NCBI GenBank assembly: GCA_036971475.1
Contig: JBAIZL010000007.1
Span: 30,655,447 to 30,719,446 of the forward strand
From: Prosapia bicincta
Lineage: Eukaryota; Arthropoda; Insecta; Hemiptera; Cercopidae
Direction of reading: 5' to 3'
Length of the DNA: 64,000 nt
Below are positions 25,816-40,800 of this stretch, piece after piece. The translations under genes were made by a program, and so were the position numbers. How positions within the stretch are numbered: position 1 is the first letter of the stretch; every line of letters begins with the position of its first letter. The notes beneath the pieces were generated by a model. The model saw only the letters and a list, made by a program, of their open reading frames with translations, had not been told where the DNA came from and searched no databases.

Positions 25816-28800
25816 TCAAGATTCAGCGATAAATAGAAAATATAAACTGTATTACAATATATCGAATCACATAAATCTCTCAAAATTCAGCGATAAATAG
25901 AAAATGAAAAACTGTATTACATCATATCGAATCACATAAATCTCTCAAAATTCAGCGATAAATAGAAAATATAAACTGTATTACATCATATCGAATCACA
26001 GAGAGCTCTCAAGATTCAGCGATAAATAGAAAATATAAACTGTATTACATTATATCGAATCACATAAATCTCTCAAGATTCAGCGATAAATAGAAAATAT
26101 AAACTGTATTACATTATATCGAATCACAGAGAGCTCTCAAGATTCAGCGATAAATAGAAAATATAAACTGTACTACATCATATCGAATCACAGAGAGCTA
26201 TCAAGATTCAGCGATAAGTTGAAAATATAAACTGTATTACATCATAACGAATTACAGAGGGCTCTCAAGATTCAGCTATAAGTAGAAAATATAAACTGTA
26301 TTACATTATATCGAATCACAGAAAGCTCTCAAGATTCAGCGATAGGTAGAAAATATAAACTGTGTTACATCATATCGAATCACAGAAAGCTCTAAAGGTT
26401 CAGGAATAAGTAGAAATTATAAACTATATTACATCATATCGAATCTCAGAGAGCTCTCAAGATTCAGCGATAAGTAGAAAATATAAACTATATTGCATCT
26501 AATCAAATTGCAGAGAGCTCTCAAGATTCAGCAATAAGTAGAAAATATAAACTGTATTACATCATATCGAATTACAGAGGGCTCCTCAAGATTCAGCTAT
26601 AAGTACAAAATATAAACTGTATTACATCATATCGAATCAGAGAGAACTCTCAAGATTCAGCGATAAGTAGAAAATATAAACTGTATTACATTATATCGAA
26701 TCACAGAAAGCTCTCAAGATTCAGCGATAGGAAGAAAATATAATCTGTGTTACATCATATCGAATCACAGAAAGCACTAAAGGTTCAGGAATAAGTAGAA
26801 ATTATAAACTATATTACATCATATCGAATCTCAGAGAGCTCTCAAGATTCAGCGATAAGTAGAAAATATAAACTATATTGCATCTAATCAAATCGCAGAG
26901 AGCTCTCAAGATTCAGCAATAAGTAGAAAATATAAACTGTATTACATCATATCGAATTACAGAGGGCTCCTCAAGATTCAGCTATAAGTACAAAATATAA
27001 ACTGTATTACATCATATCGAATCAGAGAGAACTCTCAAGATTCAGCTATAAGTACAAAATACAAACTATATTACATCATATCGAATCAGAGAGAACTCTC
27101 AAGATTCAGCTATAAGTAGAAAATATAAACTGTATTACATTATATCGAATCACAGAAAGCTCTCAAGATTCAGCGATAGGTAGAAAATATAAACTGTGTT
27201 ACATCATATCGAATCACAGAAAGCTCTCAAGGTTCAGCGATAAGTAGAAAATATAAACTATATTGCTTCTAATCAAATCGCAGAGAGCTCTCAAGATTCA
27301 GCAATAAGTAGAAAATATAAACTGTATTACATCATATCGAATCAGAGAGAACTCTCAAGATTCAGCGATAAGTAGAAAATATAAACTGTATTACATCATA
27401 TCGAATCAGAGAGAACTCTCAAGATTCAGCTATAAGTACAAAATATAAACTGTATTACATCATATCGAATCAGAGAGAACTCTCAAGATTCAGCGATAAG
27501 TAGAAAATATAAACTGTATTACATCATATCGAATCAGAGAGAACTCTAAAGATTCAGCTATAAGTACAAAATATAAACTGTATTACATCATATCGAATTA
27601 CAGAGGGCTCCTCAAGATTCAGCTATAAGTACAAAATATAAACTGTATTACATCATATCGAATCAAAGAGTGCTCTCAAGATACAGCGATAAGCAGAAAA
27701 AAAATTTGTAATACATTATATTGAATCACAGAGAGCTGTTAAGATTCAGCTATAAGAAGAAAATATAATCTGTATTACATCATATCGAATCACAGAGAGC
27801 TCTCAAGATTCAGCGATAAGTAGAAAATATAAACTGAATTGCATCATATCGAATCGCAGAGAGCTCTCAAGATGCAGCAATAAGTAGAAAATATAAACTG
27901 TATTGCATATATCGAATCACAGAGAGCTCTCAAAATTCAGCGATAGGTAGAAAATATAAACTGTATTACATCATATCGAATCACAGAGAGCTCTCAAGAA
28001 TCAGCGATAAGTAGAAAATATAAACTGTATTGCATCATATCGAATCGCAGAGAGCTCTCAAGATTCAGCGATAAGTAGAAAATATAAACTGTATTACATC
28101 ATATCGAATCACAGAGAGCTCTCATGATTCAGCGATAAGTGAAAATATAAACTGTATTACTTCATATCGAATCACAGAAAGCTCTCAAGATGCAGCGATA
28201 AGTAGAAAATATAAACTGTATTACATCATATCGAATCATAGAGAGCTCTCAAGATACAGCGATAAGTAGAAAATATAAACTGTATTACATCATATCGAAT
28301 CACAGAGAGCTTTTAAGATACAGCAATAAATAGAAAATATAAACTGTATTACATTATATCGAATCAGAGAAAGCTCTCAAGATTCAGAGATAACTAGTAA
28401 ATATAAACTGTAGTACATTATATCGAATCACAGAAAGCTCTCAAAATTCAGTGATAACTAGTAAATATAAACTGTATTACATTATATCGAATCACAGAAA
28501 GCTCTCAAGATTCAGTGGTAACTAGTAAATATAAACTGTATTACATTATATCGAATCAGAGAAAGCTCTCAAGATTCCGAGATAACTAGTAAATATAAAC
28601 TGTATTACATTATATCGAATCACAGAAAGCTCTCAAAATTCAGTGATAACTAGTAAATATAAACTGTATTACATCATATAGAATCACAGAAAGCTCTCAA
28701 GATTCAGTGATAACTAGTAAATATAAACTGTATTACATTATATCGAATCAGAGAAAGCTCTCAAGATTCAGAGATAACTAGTAAATATAAACTGTATTAC

Positions 28801-31800
28801 ATTATATCGAATCACAGAAAGCTTTCAAAATTCAGTGATAACTAGTAAATATAAACTGTATTACATTATATCGAATCTCAGAGAGCTCTCAAGATTCAGC
28901 GATAAGAAGAAAATATAAACTGTATTACATTATATTGAATCAGAGAAAGCTCTCAAGATTCAGCGATAGGAAGAAAATATAAACTGTGTTACATCATATC
29001 GAATCACAGAAAGCTCTAAAGGTTCAGGAATAAGTAGAAATTATAAACTATATTACATCATATCGAATCTCAGAGAGCTCTCAAGATTCAGCGATAAGTA
29101 GAAAATATAAACTATATTGCATCTAATCAAATCGCAGAGAGCTCTCAAGATTCAGCAATAAGTAGAAAATATAAACTGTATTACATCATATCGAATTACA
29201 GAGGGCTCCTCAAGATTCAGCTATAAGTACAAAATATAAACTGTATTACATCATATCGAATCAGAGAGAACTCTCAAGATTCAGCTATAAGTACAAAATA
29301 CAAACTATATTACATCATATCCAATCAGAGAGAACTCTCAAGATTCAGCTATAAGTAGAAAATATAAACTGTATTACATTATATCGAATCACAGAAAGCT
29401 CTCAAGATTCAGCGATAGGTAGAAAATATAAACTGTGTTACATCATATCGAATCACAGAAAGCTCTCAAGGTTCAGCGATAAGTAGAAAATATAAACTAT
29501 ATTGCTTCTAATCAAATCGCAGAGACCTCTCAAGATTCAGCAATAAGTAGAAAATATAAACTGTATTACATCATATCGAAATACAGAGGGCTCCTCAAGA
29601 TTCAGCTATAAGTACAAAATATAAACTGTATTACATCATATCGAATCAGAGAGAACTCTCAAGATTCAGCGATAAGTAGAAAATATAAACTGTATTACAT
29701 CATATCGAATCAGAGAGAACTCTCAAGATTCAGCTATAAGTATAAAATATAAACTGTATTACATCATATCGTATCAGAGAGAACTCTCAAGATTCAGCGA
29801 TAAGTAGAAAATATAAACTGTATTGCATCATATCGAATCAGAGAGAACTCTCAAGATTCAGCTATAAGTACAAAATATAAACTGTATTACATCATATCGA
29901 ATTACAGAGGGCTCCTCAAGATTCAGCTATAAGTACAAAATATAAACTGTATTACATCATATCGAATCAAAGAGTGCTCTCAAGATACAGCGATAAGCAG
30001 AAAAAAAAATTTGTAATACATTTTATTGAATCACAGAGAGCTGTTAAGATTCAGCTATAAGAAGAAAATATAATCTGTATTACATCATATCGAATCACAG
30101 AGAGCTCTCAAGATGCAGTGATAAGTAGAAAATATAAACTGTATTACATCATATCGAATCACAGATAGCTCTCAAGATTCTGCTATAAGTAGAAAATATA
30201 AACTGTATTACATCATATCGAATCACAGAGAGCTCTCAAGATACAGCGATAAGTAGAAAATATAAACTGTATTACATCATATCGAATCACAGAAAGCTCT
30301 CAAGATGCAGCGATAAGTAGAAAATATAAACTGTATTACATCATATCGAATCACAGAGAGCTCTCAAGATACAACGATAAGTAGAAAATATAAACTGTAT
30401 TGCATTATATCGAATCACAGAGAGCTCTCAAGATTCAGCGATAAGTAGAAAATATAAACTGAATTGCATCATATCGAATCGCAGAGAGCTCTCAAGATGC
30501 AGCAATAAGTAGAAAATATAAACTGTATTGCATATATCGAATCACAGAGAGCTTTTAAGATACAGCAATAAATAGAAAATATAAACTGTATTACATCATA
30601 TCGAATCACAGAGAGCTCTCAAGAATCAGCGATAAGTAGAAAATATAAACTGTATTGCATCATATCGAATCGCAGAGAGCTCTCAAGATTCAGCGATAAG
30701 TAGAAAATATAAACTGTATTACATCATATCGAATCACAGAGAGCTCTCATGATTCAGCGATAAGTGAAAATATAAACTGTATTACTTCATATCGAATCAC
30801 AGAAAGCTCTCAAGATGCAGCGATAAGTAGAAAATATAAACTGTATTACATCATATCGAATCATAGAGAGCTCTCAAGATACAGCGATAAGTAGAAAATA
30901 TAAACTGTATTACATCATATCGAATCACAGAGAGCTTTTAAGATACAGCAATAAATAGAAAATATAAACTGTATTACATTATATCGAATCAGAGAAAGCT
31001 CTCAAGATTCAGAGATAACTAGTAAATATAAACTGTATTACATTATATCGAATCACAGAAAGCTCTCAAAATTCAGTGATAACTAGTAAATATAAACTGT
31101 ATTACATTATATCGAATCACAGAAAGCTCTCAAGATTCAGTGGTAACTAGTAAATATAAACTATATTACATTATATCGAATCAGAGAAAGCTCTCAAGAT
31201 TCCGAGATAACTAGTAAATATAAACTGTATTACATTATATAGAATCACAGAAAGCTCTCAAGATTCAGTGATAACTAGTAAATATAAACTGTATTACATT
31301 ATATCGAATCAGAGAAAGCTCTCAAGATTCAGAGATAACTAGTAAATATTAACTGTATTACATTATATCGAATCATAGAAAGCTTTCAAAATTCAGTGAT
31401 AACTAGTAAATATAAACTGTATTACATCATATCGAATCAGAGAAAGCTCTCAAGATTCAGAGATAACTAGTAAATATAAACTGTATTACATTATATCGAA
31501 TCTCAGAGAGCTCTCAAGATTCAGCGATAAGTAGAAAATATAAACTGTAATACATTATATTGAATCAGAGAAAGCTCTCAAGATTCAGAGATAACTAGTA
31601 AATATAAACTGTATTACATTATATCGAATCACAGAAAGCTCTCAAAATTCAGTGATAACTAGTAAATATAAACTGTATTACATTATATCGAATCACAGAG
31701 AGCTCTCAAGATTCAGTGATAACTAGTAAATATAAACAATATTACATCATATCGAATCTCAGAGAGCTCTCAAGATTCAGCGATAAGTAGAAAATATAAA

Positions 31801-34800
31801 CTGTATTACATCATATCGAATCACAGAGAGCTCTCAAGATACAGCGATAAGTAGAAAATATAAACTGTATTACATCATATCGAATCACAGAGAGCTTTTA
31901 AGATACAGCAATAAATAGAAAATATAAACTGTATTGCATCATATCGAATCGCAGAGAGCTCTCAAGATGCAGCAATAAGTAGAAAATATAAACTGTATTA
32001 CATCATATCGAATCATAGAGAGCTCTGAAGATGCAGCGATAAGTAGAAAATATAAACTGTATTACATCATGTCGAATCACAGAGAGCTCTTAAGATTCAG
32101 CGATAAGTAGAAAATATAAACTGTATTACATCATATCGAATCACAGAGAGCTTTTAAGATACAGCAATAAATAGAAAATATAAACTGTATTACATCATAT
32201 CGAATCACAGAGAGCTCTTAAGATTCAGCGATAAGTAGAAAATATAAACTGTATTACATCATATCGAATCACAGAGAGCTTTTAAGATACAGCAATAAAT
32301 AGAAAATATAAACTGTATTGCATCATATCGAATCGCAGAGAGCTCTCAAGATGCAGCAATAAGTAGAAAATATAAACTGTATTACATCATATCGAATCAC
32401 AGAGAGCTCTCAAGATACAGCGATAAGTAGAAAATATAAACTGTATTACATCATATCGAATCACAGAGAGCTTATAAGATACAGCAATAAATAGAAAATA
32501 TAAACTGTATTGCATCATATCGAATCATAGAGAGCTCTTAAGATGCAGCGATAAGTAGAAAATATAAACTGTATTACATCATATCGAATCACAGAGAGCT
32601 CTTAAGATTCAGCGATAAGTAGAAAATATAAACTGTATTACATCATATCGAATCACAGAGAGCTTTTAAGATACAGCAATAAATAGAAAATATAAACTGT
32701 ATTGCATCATATCGAATCGCAGAGAGCTCTCAAGATGCAGCAATAAGTAGAAAATATAATCTGTATTACATCATATCGAATCACACAGAGCTCTCAAGAT
32801 ACAGCGATAAGTAGAAAATATAAACTGTATTACATCATATCGAATCACAGAGAGCTTATAAGATACAGCAATAAATAGAAAATATAAACTGTATTGCATC
32901 ATATCGAATCGCAGAGAGCTCTCAAGATGCAGCAATAAGTAGAAAATATAAACTGTATTACATCATATCGAATCATAGAGAGCTCTTAAGATGCAGCGAT
33001 AAGTAGAAAATATAAACTGTATTACATCATGTCGAATCACAGAGAGCTCTCAAGATTCAGTGATAACTAGTAAATATAAACAATATTACATCATATCGAA
33101 TCTCAGAGAGCTTTTAAGATACAGCAATAAATAGAAAATATAAACTGTATTGCATCATATCGAATCGCAGAGAGCTCTCAAGATGCAGCAATAAGTAGAA
33201 AATATAAACTGTATTACATCATATCGAATCATAGAGAGCTCTTAAGATGCAGCGATAAGTAGAAAATATAAACTGTATTGCATCATATCGAATCACAGAG
33301 AGCTTTTAAGATACAGCAATAAATAGAAAATATAAACTGTATTACATCATATCGAATCAGAGAAAGCTCTCAAGATTCAGTGATAACTAGTAAATATAAA
33401 CTGTATTACATCATATCGAATCATAGAGAGCTCTCAAGATACAGCGATAAGTAGAAAATATAAACAATATTACATCATATCGAATCACAGAGAGCTCTCA
33501 AGATACAGCGATAAGTAGAAAATATAAACTGTATTACATCATATCGAATCACAGAGAGCTTTTAAGATACAGCAATAAATAGAAAATATAAACTGTATTA
33601 CATCATATCGAATCACAGAGAGCTTTTAAGATACACCAATAAATAGAAAATATAAACTGTATTGCATCATATCGAATCGCAGAGAGCTCTTCAGATACAG
33701 CGATAAGTAGAAAATATAAACTGTATTACATCATATCGAATCACAGAGAGCTTTTAAGATACAGCAATAAATAGAAAATATAAACTGTATTGCATCATAT
33801 CGAATCGCATAGAGCTCTCAAGATTCAGTGATAACTAGTAAATATAAACTGTATTACATCATATCGAATCACAGAGAGCTCTCAAGATACAGCGATAAGT
33901 AGAAAATATAAACTGTATTACATTATATCGAATCACAGAGAGCTCTCAAGATACAGCGATAAGTAGAAAATATAAACTGTATTACATCATATCGAATCAC
34001 AGAGAGCTTTTAAGATACAGCAATAAATAGAAAATATAAACTGTATTGCATCATATCGAATCTCAGAGAGCTCTCAAGATGCAGCAATAAGTAGAAAATA
34101 TAAACTGTATTACATCATATCGAATCATAGAGAGCTCTTAAGATGCAGCGATAAGTAGAAAATATAAACTGTATTACATCATATCGAATCACAGAGAGCT
34201 CTTAAGATTCAGCGATAAGTAGAAAATATAAACTGTATTACATCATATCGAATCACAGAGAGCTTTTAAGATACAGCAATAAATAGAAAATATAAACTGT
34301 ATTGCATCATATCGAATCGCAGAGAGCTCTCAAGATGCAGCAATAAGTAGAAAATATAAACTTTATTACATCATATCGAATCACAGAGAGCTCTCAAGAT
34401 ACAGCGATAAGTAGAAAATATAAACTGTATTACATCATATCGAATCACAGAGAGCTTTTAAGATACAGCAATAAATAGAAAATATAAACTGTATTGCATC
34501 ATATCGAATCGCAGAGAGCTCTCAAGATGCAGCAATAAGTAGAAAATATAAACTGTATTACATCATATCGAATCATAGAGAGCTCTTAAGATGCAGCGAT
34601 AAGTAGAAAATATAAACTGTATTACATCATATCGAATCACAGAGAGCTCTCAAGATTCAGTGATAACTAGTAAATATAAACAATATTACATCATATCGAA
34701 TCTCATAGAGCTTTTAAGATACAGCAATAAATAGAAAATATAAACTGTATTGCATCATATCGAATCGCAGAGAGCTCTCAAGATGCAGCAATAAGTAGAA

Positions 34801-37800
34801 AATATAAACTGTATTACATCATATCGAATCATAGAGAGCTCTTAAGATGCAGCGATAAGTAGAAAATATAAACTGTATTGCATCATATCGAATCACAGAG
34901 AGCTTTTAAGATACAGCAATAAATAGAAAATATAAACTGTATTACATCATATCGAATCACAGAAAGCTCTAAAGGTTCAGGAATAAGTAGAAATTATAAA
35001 CTATATTACATCATATCGAATCTCAGAGAGCTCTCAAGATTCAGCGATAAGTAGAAAATATAAACTATATTGCATCTAATCAAATCGCAGAGAGCTCTCA
35101 AGATTCAGCAATAAGTAGAAAATATAAACTGTATTACATCATATCGAATTACAGAGGGCTCCTCAAGATTCAGCTATAAGTACAAAATATAAACTGTATT
35201 ACATCATATCGAATCAGAGAGAACTCTCAAGATTCAGCGATAAGTAGAAAATATAAACTGTATTACATTATATCGAATCACAGAAAGCTCTCAAGATTCA
35301 GCGATAGGAAGAAAATATAAACTGTGTTACATCATATCGAATCACAGAAAGCTCTAAAGGTTCAGGAATAAGTAGAAATTATAAACTATATTACATCATA
35401 TCGAATCTCAGAGAGCTCTCAAGATTCAGCGATAAGTAGAAAATATAAACTATATTGCATCTAATCAAATCGCAGAGAGCTCTCAAGATTCAGCAATAAG
35501 TAGAAAATATAAACTGTATTACATCATATCGAATTACAGAGGGCTCCTCAAGATTCAGCTATAAGTACAAAATATAAACTGTATTACATCATATCGAATC
35601 AGAGAGAACTCTCAAGATTCAGCTATAAGTACAAAATACAAACTATATTACATCATATCGAATCAGAGAGAACTCTCAAGATTAAGCTATAAGTAGAAAA
35701 TATAAACTGTATTACATTTTATCGAATCACAGAAAGCTCTCAAGATTCAGCGATAGGTAGAAAATATAAACTGTGTTACATCATATCGAATCACAGAAAG
35801 CTCTCAAGGTTCAGCGATAAGTAGAAAATATAAACTATATTGCTTCTAATCAAATCGCAGAGAGCTCTCAAGATTCAGCAATAAGTAGAAAATATAAACT
35901 GTATTACATCATATCGAAATACAGAGGGCTCCTCAAGATTCAGCTATAAGTACAAAATATAAACTGTATTACATCATATCGAATCAGAGAGAACTCTCAA
36001 GATTCAGCGATAAGTAGAAAACATAAACTGTATTACATCATATCGAATCAGAGAGAACTCTCAAGATTCAGCTATAAGTACAAAATATAAACTGTATTAC
36101 ATCATATCGAATCAGAGAGAACTCTCAAGATTCAGCGATAAGTAGAAAATATAAACTGTATTACATCATATCGAATCAGAGAGAACTCTCAAGATTCAGC
36201 TATAAGTACAAAATATAAACTGTATTACATCATATCGAATTACAGAGGGCTCCTCAAGATTCAGCTATAAGTACAAAATATAAACTGTATTACATCATAT
36301 CGAATCAAAGAGTGCTCTCAAGATACAGCGATAAGCAGAAAAAAAATTTGTAATACATTATATTGAATCACAGAGAGCTGTTAAGATTCAGCTATAAGAA
36401 GAAAATATAATCTGTATTACATCATATCGAATCACAGAGAGCTCTCAAGATGCAGTGATAAGTAGAAAATATAAACTGTATTACATCATATCGAATCACA
36501 GATAGCTCTCAAGATTCTGCTATAAGTAGAAAATATAAACTGTATTACATCATATCGAATCACAGAGAGCTCTCAAGATACAGCGATAAGTAGAAAATAT
36601 AAACTGTATAACATCATATCGAATCACAGAAAGCTCTCAAGATGCAGCGATAAGTAGAAAATATAAACTGTATTACATCATATCGAATCACAGAGAGCTC
36701 TCAAGATACAACGATAAGTAGAAAATATAAACTGTATTGCATTATATCGAATCACAGAGAGCTCTCAAGATTCAGCGATAAGTAGAAAATATAAACTGAA
36801 TTGCATCATATCGAATCGCAGAGAGCTCTCAAGATGCAGCAATAAGTAGAAAATATAAACTGTATTGCATATATCGAATCACAGAGAGCTCTCAAAATTC
36901 AGCGATAGGTAGAAAATATAAACTGTATTACATCATATCGAATCACAGAGAGCTCTCAAGAATCAGCGATAAGTAGAAAATATAAGCTGTATTACATCAT
37001 ATCGAATCACAGAGAGCTCTCATGATTCAGCGATAAGTGAAAATATAAACTGTATTACTTCATATCGAATCACAGAAAGCTCTCAAGATGCAGCGATAAG
37101 TAGAAAATATAAACTGTATTACATCATATCGAATCATAGAGAGCTCTCAAGATACAGCGATAAGTAGAAAATATAAACTGTATTACATCATATCGAATCA
37201 CAGAGAGCTTTTAAGATACAGCAATAAATAGAAAATATAAACTGTATTACATTATATCGAATCAGAGAAAGCTCTCAAGATTCAGAGATAACTAGTAAAT
37301 ATAAACTGTATTACATTATATCGAATCACAGAAAGCTCTCAAAATTCAGTGATAACTAGTAAATATAAACTGTATTACATTATATCGAATCACAGAAAGC
37401 TCTCAAGATTCAGTGGTAACTAGTAAATATAAACTGTATTACATTATATCGAATCAGAGAAAGCTCTCAAGATTCCGAGATAACTAGTAAATATAAACTG
37501 TATTACATTATATCGAATCACCGAAAGCTCTCAAAATTCAGTGATAACTAGTAAATATAAACTGTATTACATCATATAGAATCACAGAAAGCTCTCAAGA
37601 TTCAGTGATAACTAGTAAATATAAACTGTATTACATTATATCGAATCAGAGAAAGCTCTCAAGATTCAGAGATAACTAGTAAATATAAACTGTATTACAT
37701 TATATCGAATCACAGAAAGCTTTCAAAATTCAGTGATAACTAGTAAATATAAACTGTATTACATCATATCGAATCAGAGAAAGCTCTCAAGATTCAGAGA

Positions 37801-40800
37801 TAACTAGTAAATATAAACTGTATTACATTATATCGAATCTCAGAGAGCTCTCAAGATTCAGCGATAAGTAGAAAATAAAAACTTTATTACATTATATTGA
37901 ATCAGAGAAAGCTCTCAAGATTCAGCGATAGGAAGAAAATATAAACTGTGTTACATCATATCGAATCACAGAAAGCTCTAAAGGTTCAGGAATAAGTAGA
38001 AATTATAAACTATATTACATCATATCGAATCTCAGAGAGCTCTCAAGATTCAGCGATAAGTAGAAAATATAAACTATATTGCATCTAATCAAATCGCAGA
38101 GAGCTCTCAAGATTCAGCAATAAGTAGAAAATATAAACTGTATTACATCATATCGAATTACAGAGGGCTCCTCAAGATTCAGCTATAAGTACAAAATATA
38201 AACTGTATTACATCATATCGAATCAGAGAGAACTCTCAAGATTCAGCTATAAGTACAAAATACAAACTATATTACATCATATCGAATCAGAGAGAACTCT
38301 CAAGATTCAGCTATAAGTAGAAAATATAAACTGTATTACATTATATCGAATCACAGAAAGCTCTCAAGATTCAGCGATAGGTAGAAAATATAAACTGTGT
38401 TACATCATATCGAATCACAGAAAGCTCTCAAGGTTCAGCGATAAGTAGAAAATATAAACTATATTGCTTCTAATCAAATCGCAGAGAGCTCTCAAGATTC
38501 AGCAATAAGTAGAAAATATAAACTGTATTACATCATATCGAACTACAGAGGGCTCCTCAAGATTCAGCTATAAGTACAAAATATAAACTGTATTACATCA
38601 TATCGAATCAGAGAGAACTCTCAAGATTCAGCGATAAGTAGAAAATATAAACTGTATTACATCATATCGAATCAGAGAGAACTCTCAAGATTCAGCTATA
38701 AGTAAAAAATATAAACTGTATTACATCATATCGAATCAGAGAGAACTCTCAAGATTCAGCGATAAGTAGAAAATATAAACTGTATTACATCATATCGAAT
38801 CAGAGAGAACTCTCAAGATTCAGCTATAAGTACAAAATATAAACTGTATTACATCATATCGAATTACAGAGGGCTCCTCAAGATTCAGCTATAAGTACAA
38901 AAAATAAACTGTATTACATCATATCGAATCAGAGAGTGCTCTCAAGATACAGCGATAAGCAGAAAAAAAATTTCAAAATTCAGTGATAACTAGTAAATAT
39001 AAACTGTATTACATCATATCGAATCAGAGAAAGCTCTCAAGATTCAGAGATAACTAGTAAATATAAACTGTATTACATTATATCGAATCTCAGAGAGCTC
39101 TCAAGATTCAGCGATAAGTAGAAAATATAAACTGTAATACATTATATTGAATCAGAGAAAGCTCTCAAGATTCAGAGATAACTAGTAAATATAAACTGTA
39201 TTACATTATATCGAATCACAGAAAGCTCTCAAAATTCAGTGATAACTAGTAAATATAAACTGTATTACATTATATCGAATCACAGAGAGCTCTCAAGATT
39301 CAGTGATAACTAGTAAATATAAACAATATTACATCATATCGAATCTCAGAGAGCTCTCAAGATTCAGCGATAAGTAGAAAATATAAACTGTATTACATCA
39401 TATCGAATCACAGAGAGCTCTCAAGATACAGCGATAAGTAGAAAATATAAACTGTATTACATCATATCGAATCACAGAGAGCTTTTAAGATACAGCAATA
39501 AATAGAAAATATAAACTGTATTGCATCATATCGAATCGCAGAGAGCTCTCAAGATGCAGCAATAAGTAGAAAATATAAACTGTATTACATCATATCGAAT
39601 CATAGAGAGCTCTTAAGATGCAGCGATAAGTAGAAAATATAAACTGTATTACATCATATCGAATCACAGAGAGCTTTTAAGATACAGCAATAAATAGAAA
39701 ATATAAACTGTATTGCATCATATCGAATCGCAGAGAGCTCTCAAGATGCAGCAATAAGTAGAAAATATAAACTGTATTACATCATATCGAATCACAGAGA
39801 GCTCTCAAGATACAGCGATAAGTAGAAAATATAAACTGTATTACATCATATCGAATCATAGAGAGCTCTCAAGATACAGCGATAAGTAGAAAATATAAAC
39901 AATATTACATCATATCGAATCACAGAGAGCTCTCAAGATACAGCGATAAGTAGAAAATATAAACTGTATTACATCATATCGAATCACAGAGAGCTTTTAA
40001 GATACAGCAATAAATAGAAAATATAAACTGTATTACATCATATCGAATCACAGAGAGCTTTTAAGATACACCAATAAATAGAAAATATAAACTGTATTGC
40101 ATCATATCGAATCGCAGAGACCTCTCAAGATACAGCGATAAGTAGAAAATATAAACTGTATTACATCATATCGAATCACAGAGAGCTTTTAAGATACAGC
40201 AATAAATAGAAAATATAAACTGTATTGCATCATATCGAATCGCATAGAGCTCTCAAGATTCAGTGATAACTAGTAAATATAAACTGTATTACATCATATC
40301 GAATCACAGAGAGCTCTCAAGATACAGCGATAAGTAGAAAATATAAACTGTATTACATTATATCGAATCACAGAGAGCTCTCAAGATACAGCGATAAGTA
40401 GAAAATATAAACTGTATTACATCATATCGAATCACAGAGAGCTTTTAAGATACAGCAATAAATAGAAAATATAAACTGTATTGCATCATATCGAATCTCA
40501 GAGACCTCTCAAGATGCAGCAATAAGTAGAAAATATAAACTGTATTACATCATATCGAATCATAGAGAGCTCTTAAGATGCAGCGATAAGTAGAAAATAT
40601 AAACTGTATTACATCATATCGAATCACAGAGAGCTCTTAAGATTCAGCGATAAGTAGAAAATATAAACTGTATTACATCATATCGAATCACAGAGAGCTT
40701 TTAAGATACAGCAATAAATAGAAAATATAAACTGTATTGCATCATATCGAATCGCAGAGAGCTCTCAAGATGCAGCAATAAGTAGAAAATATAAACCTTA

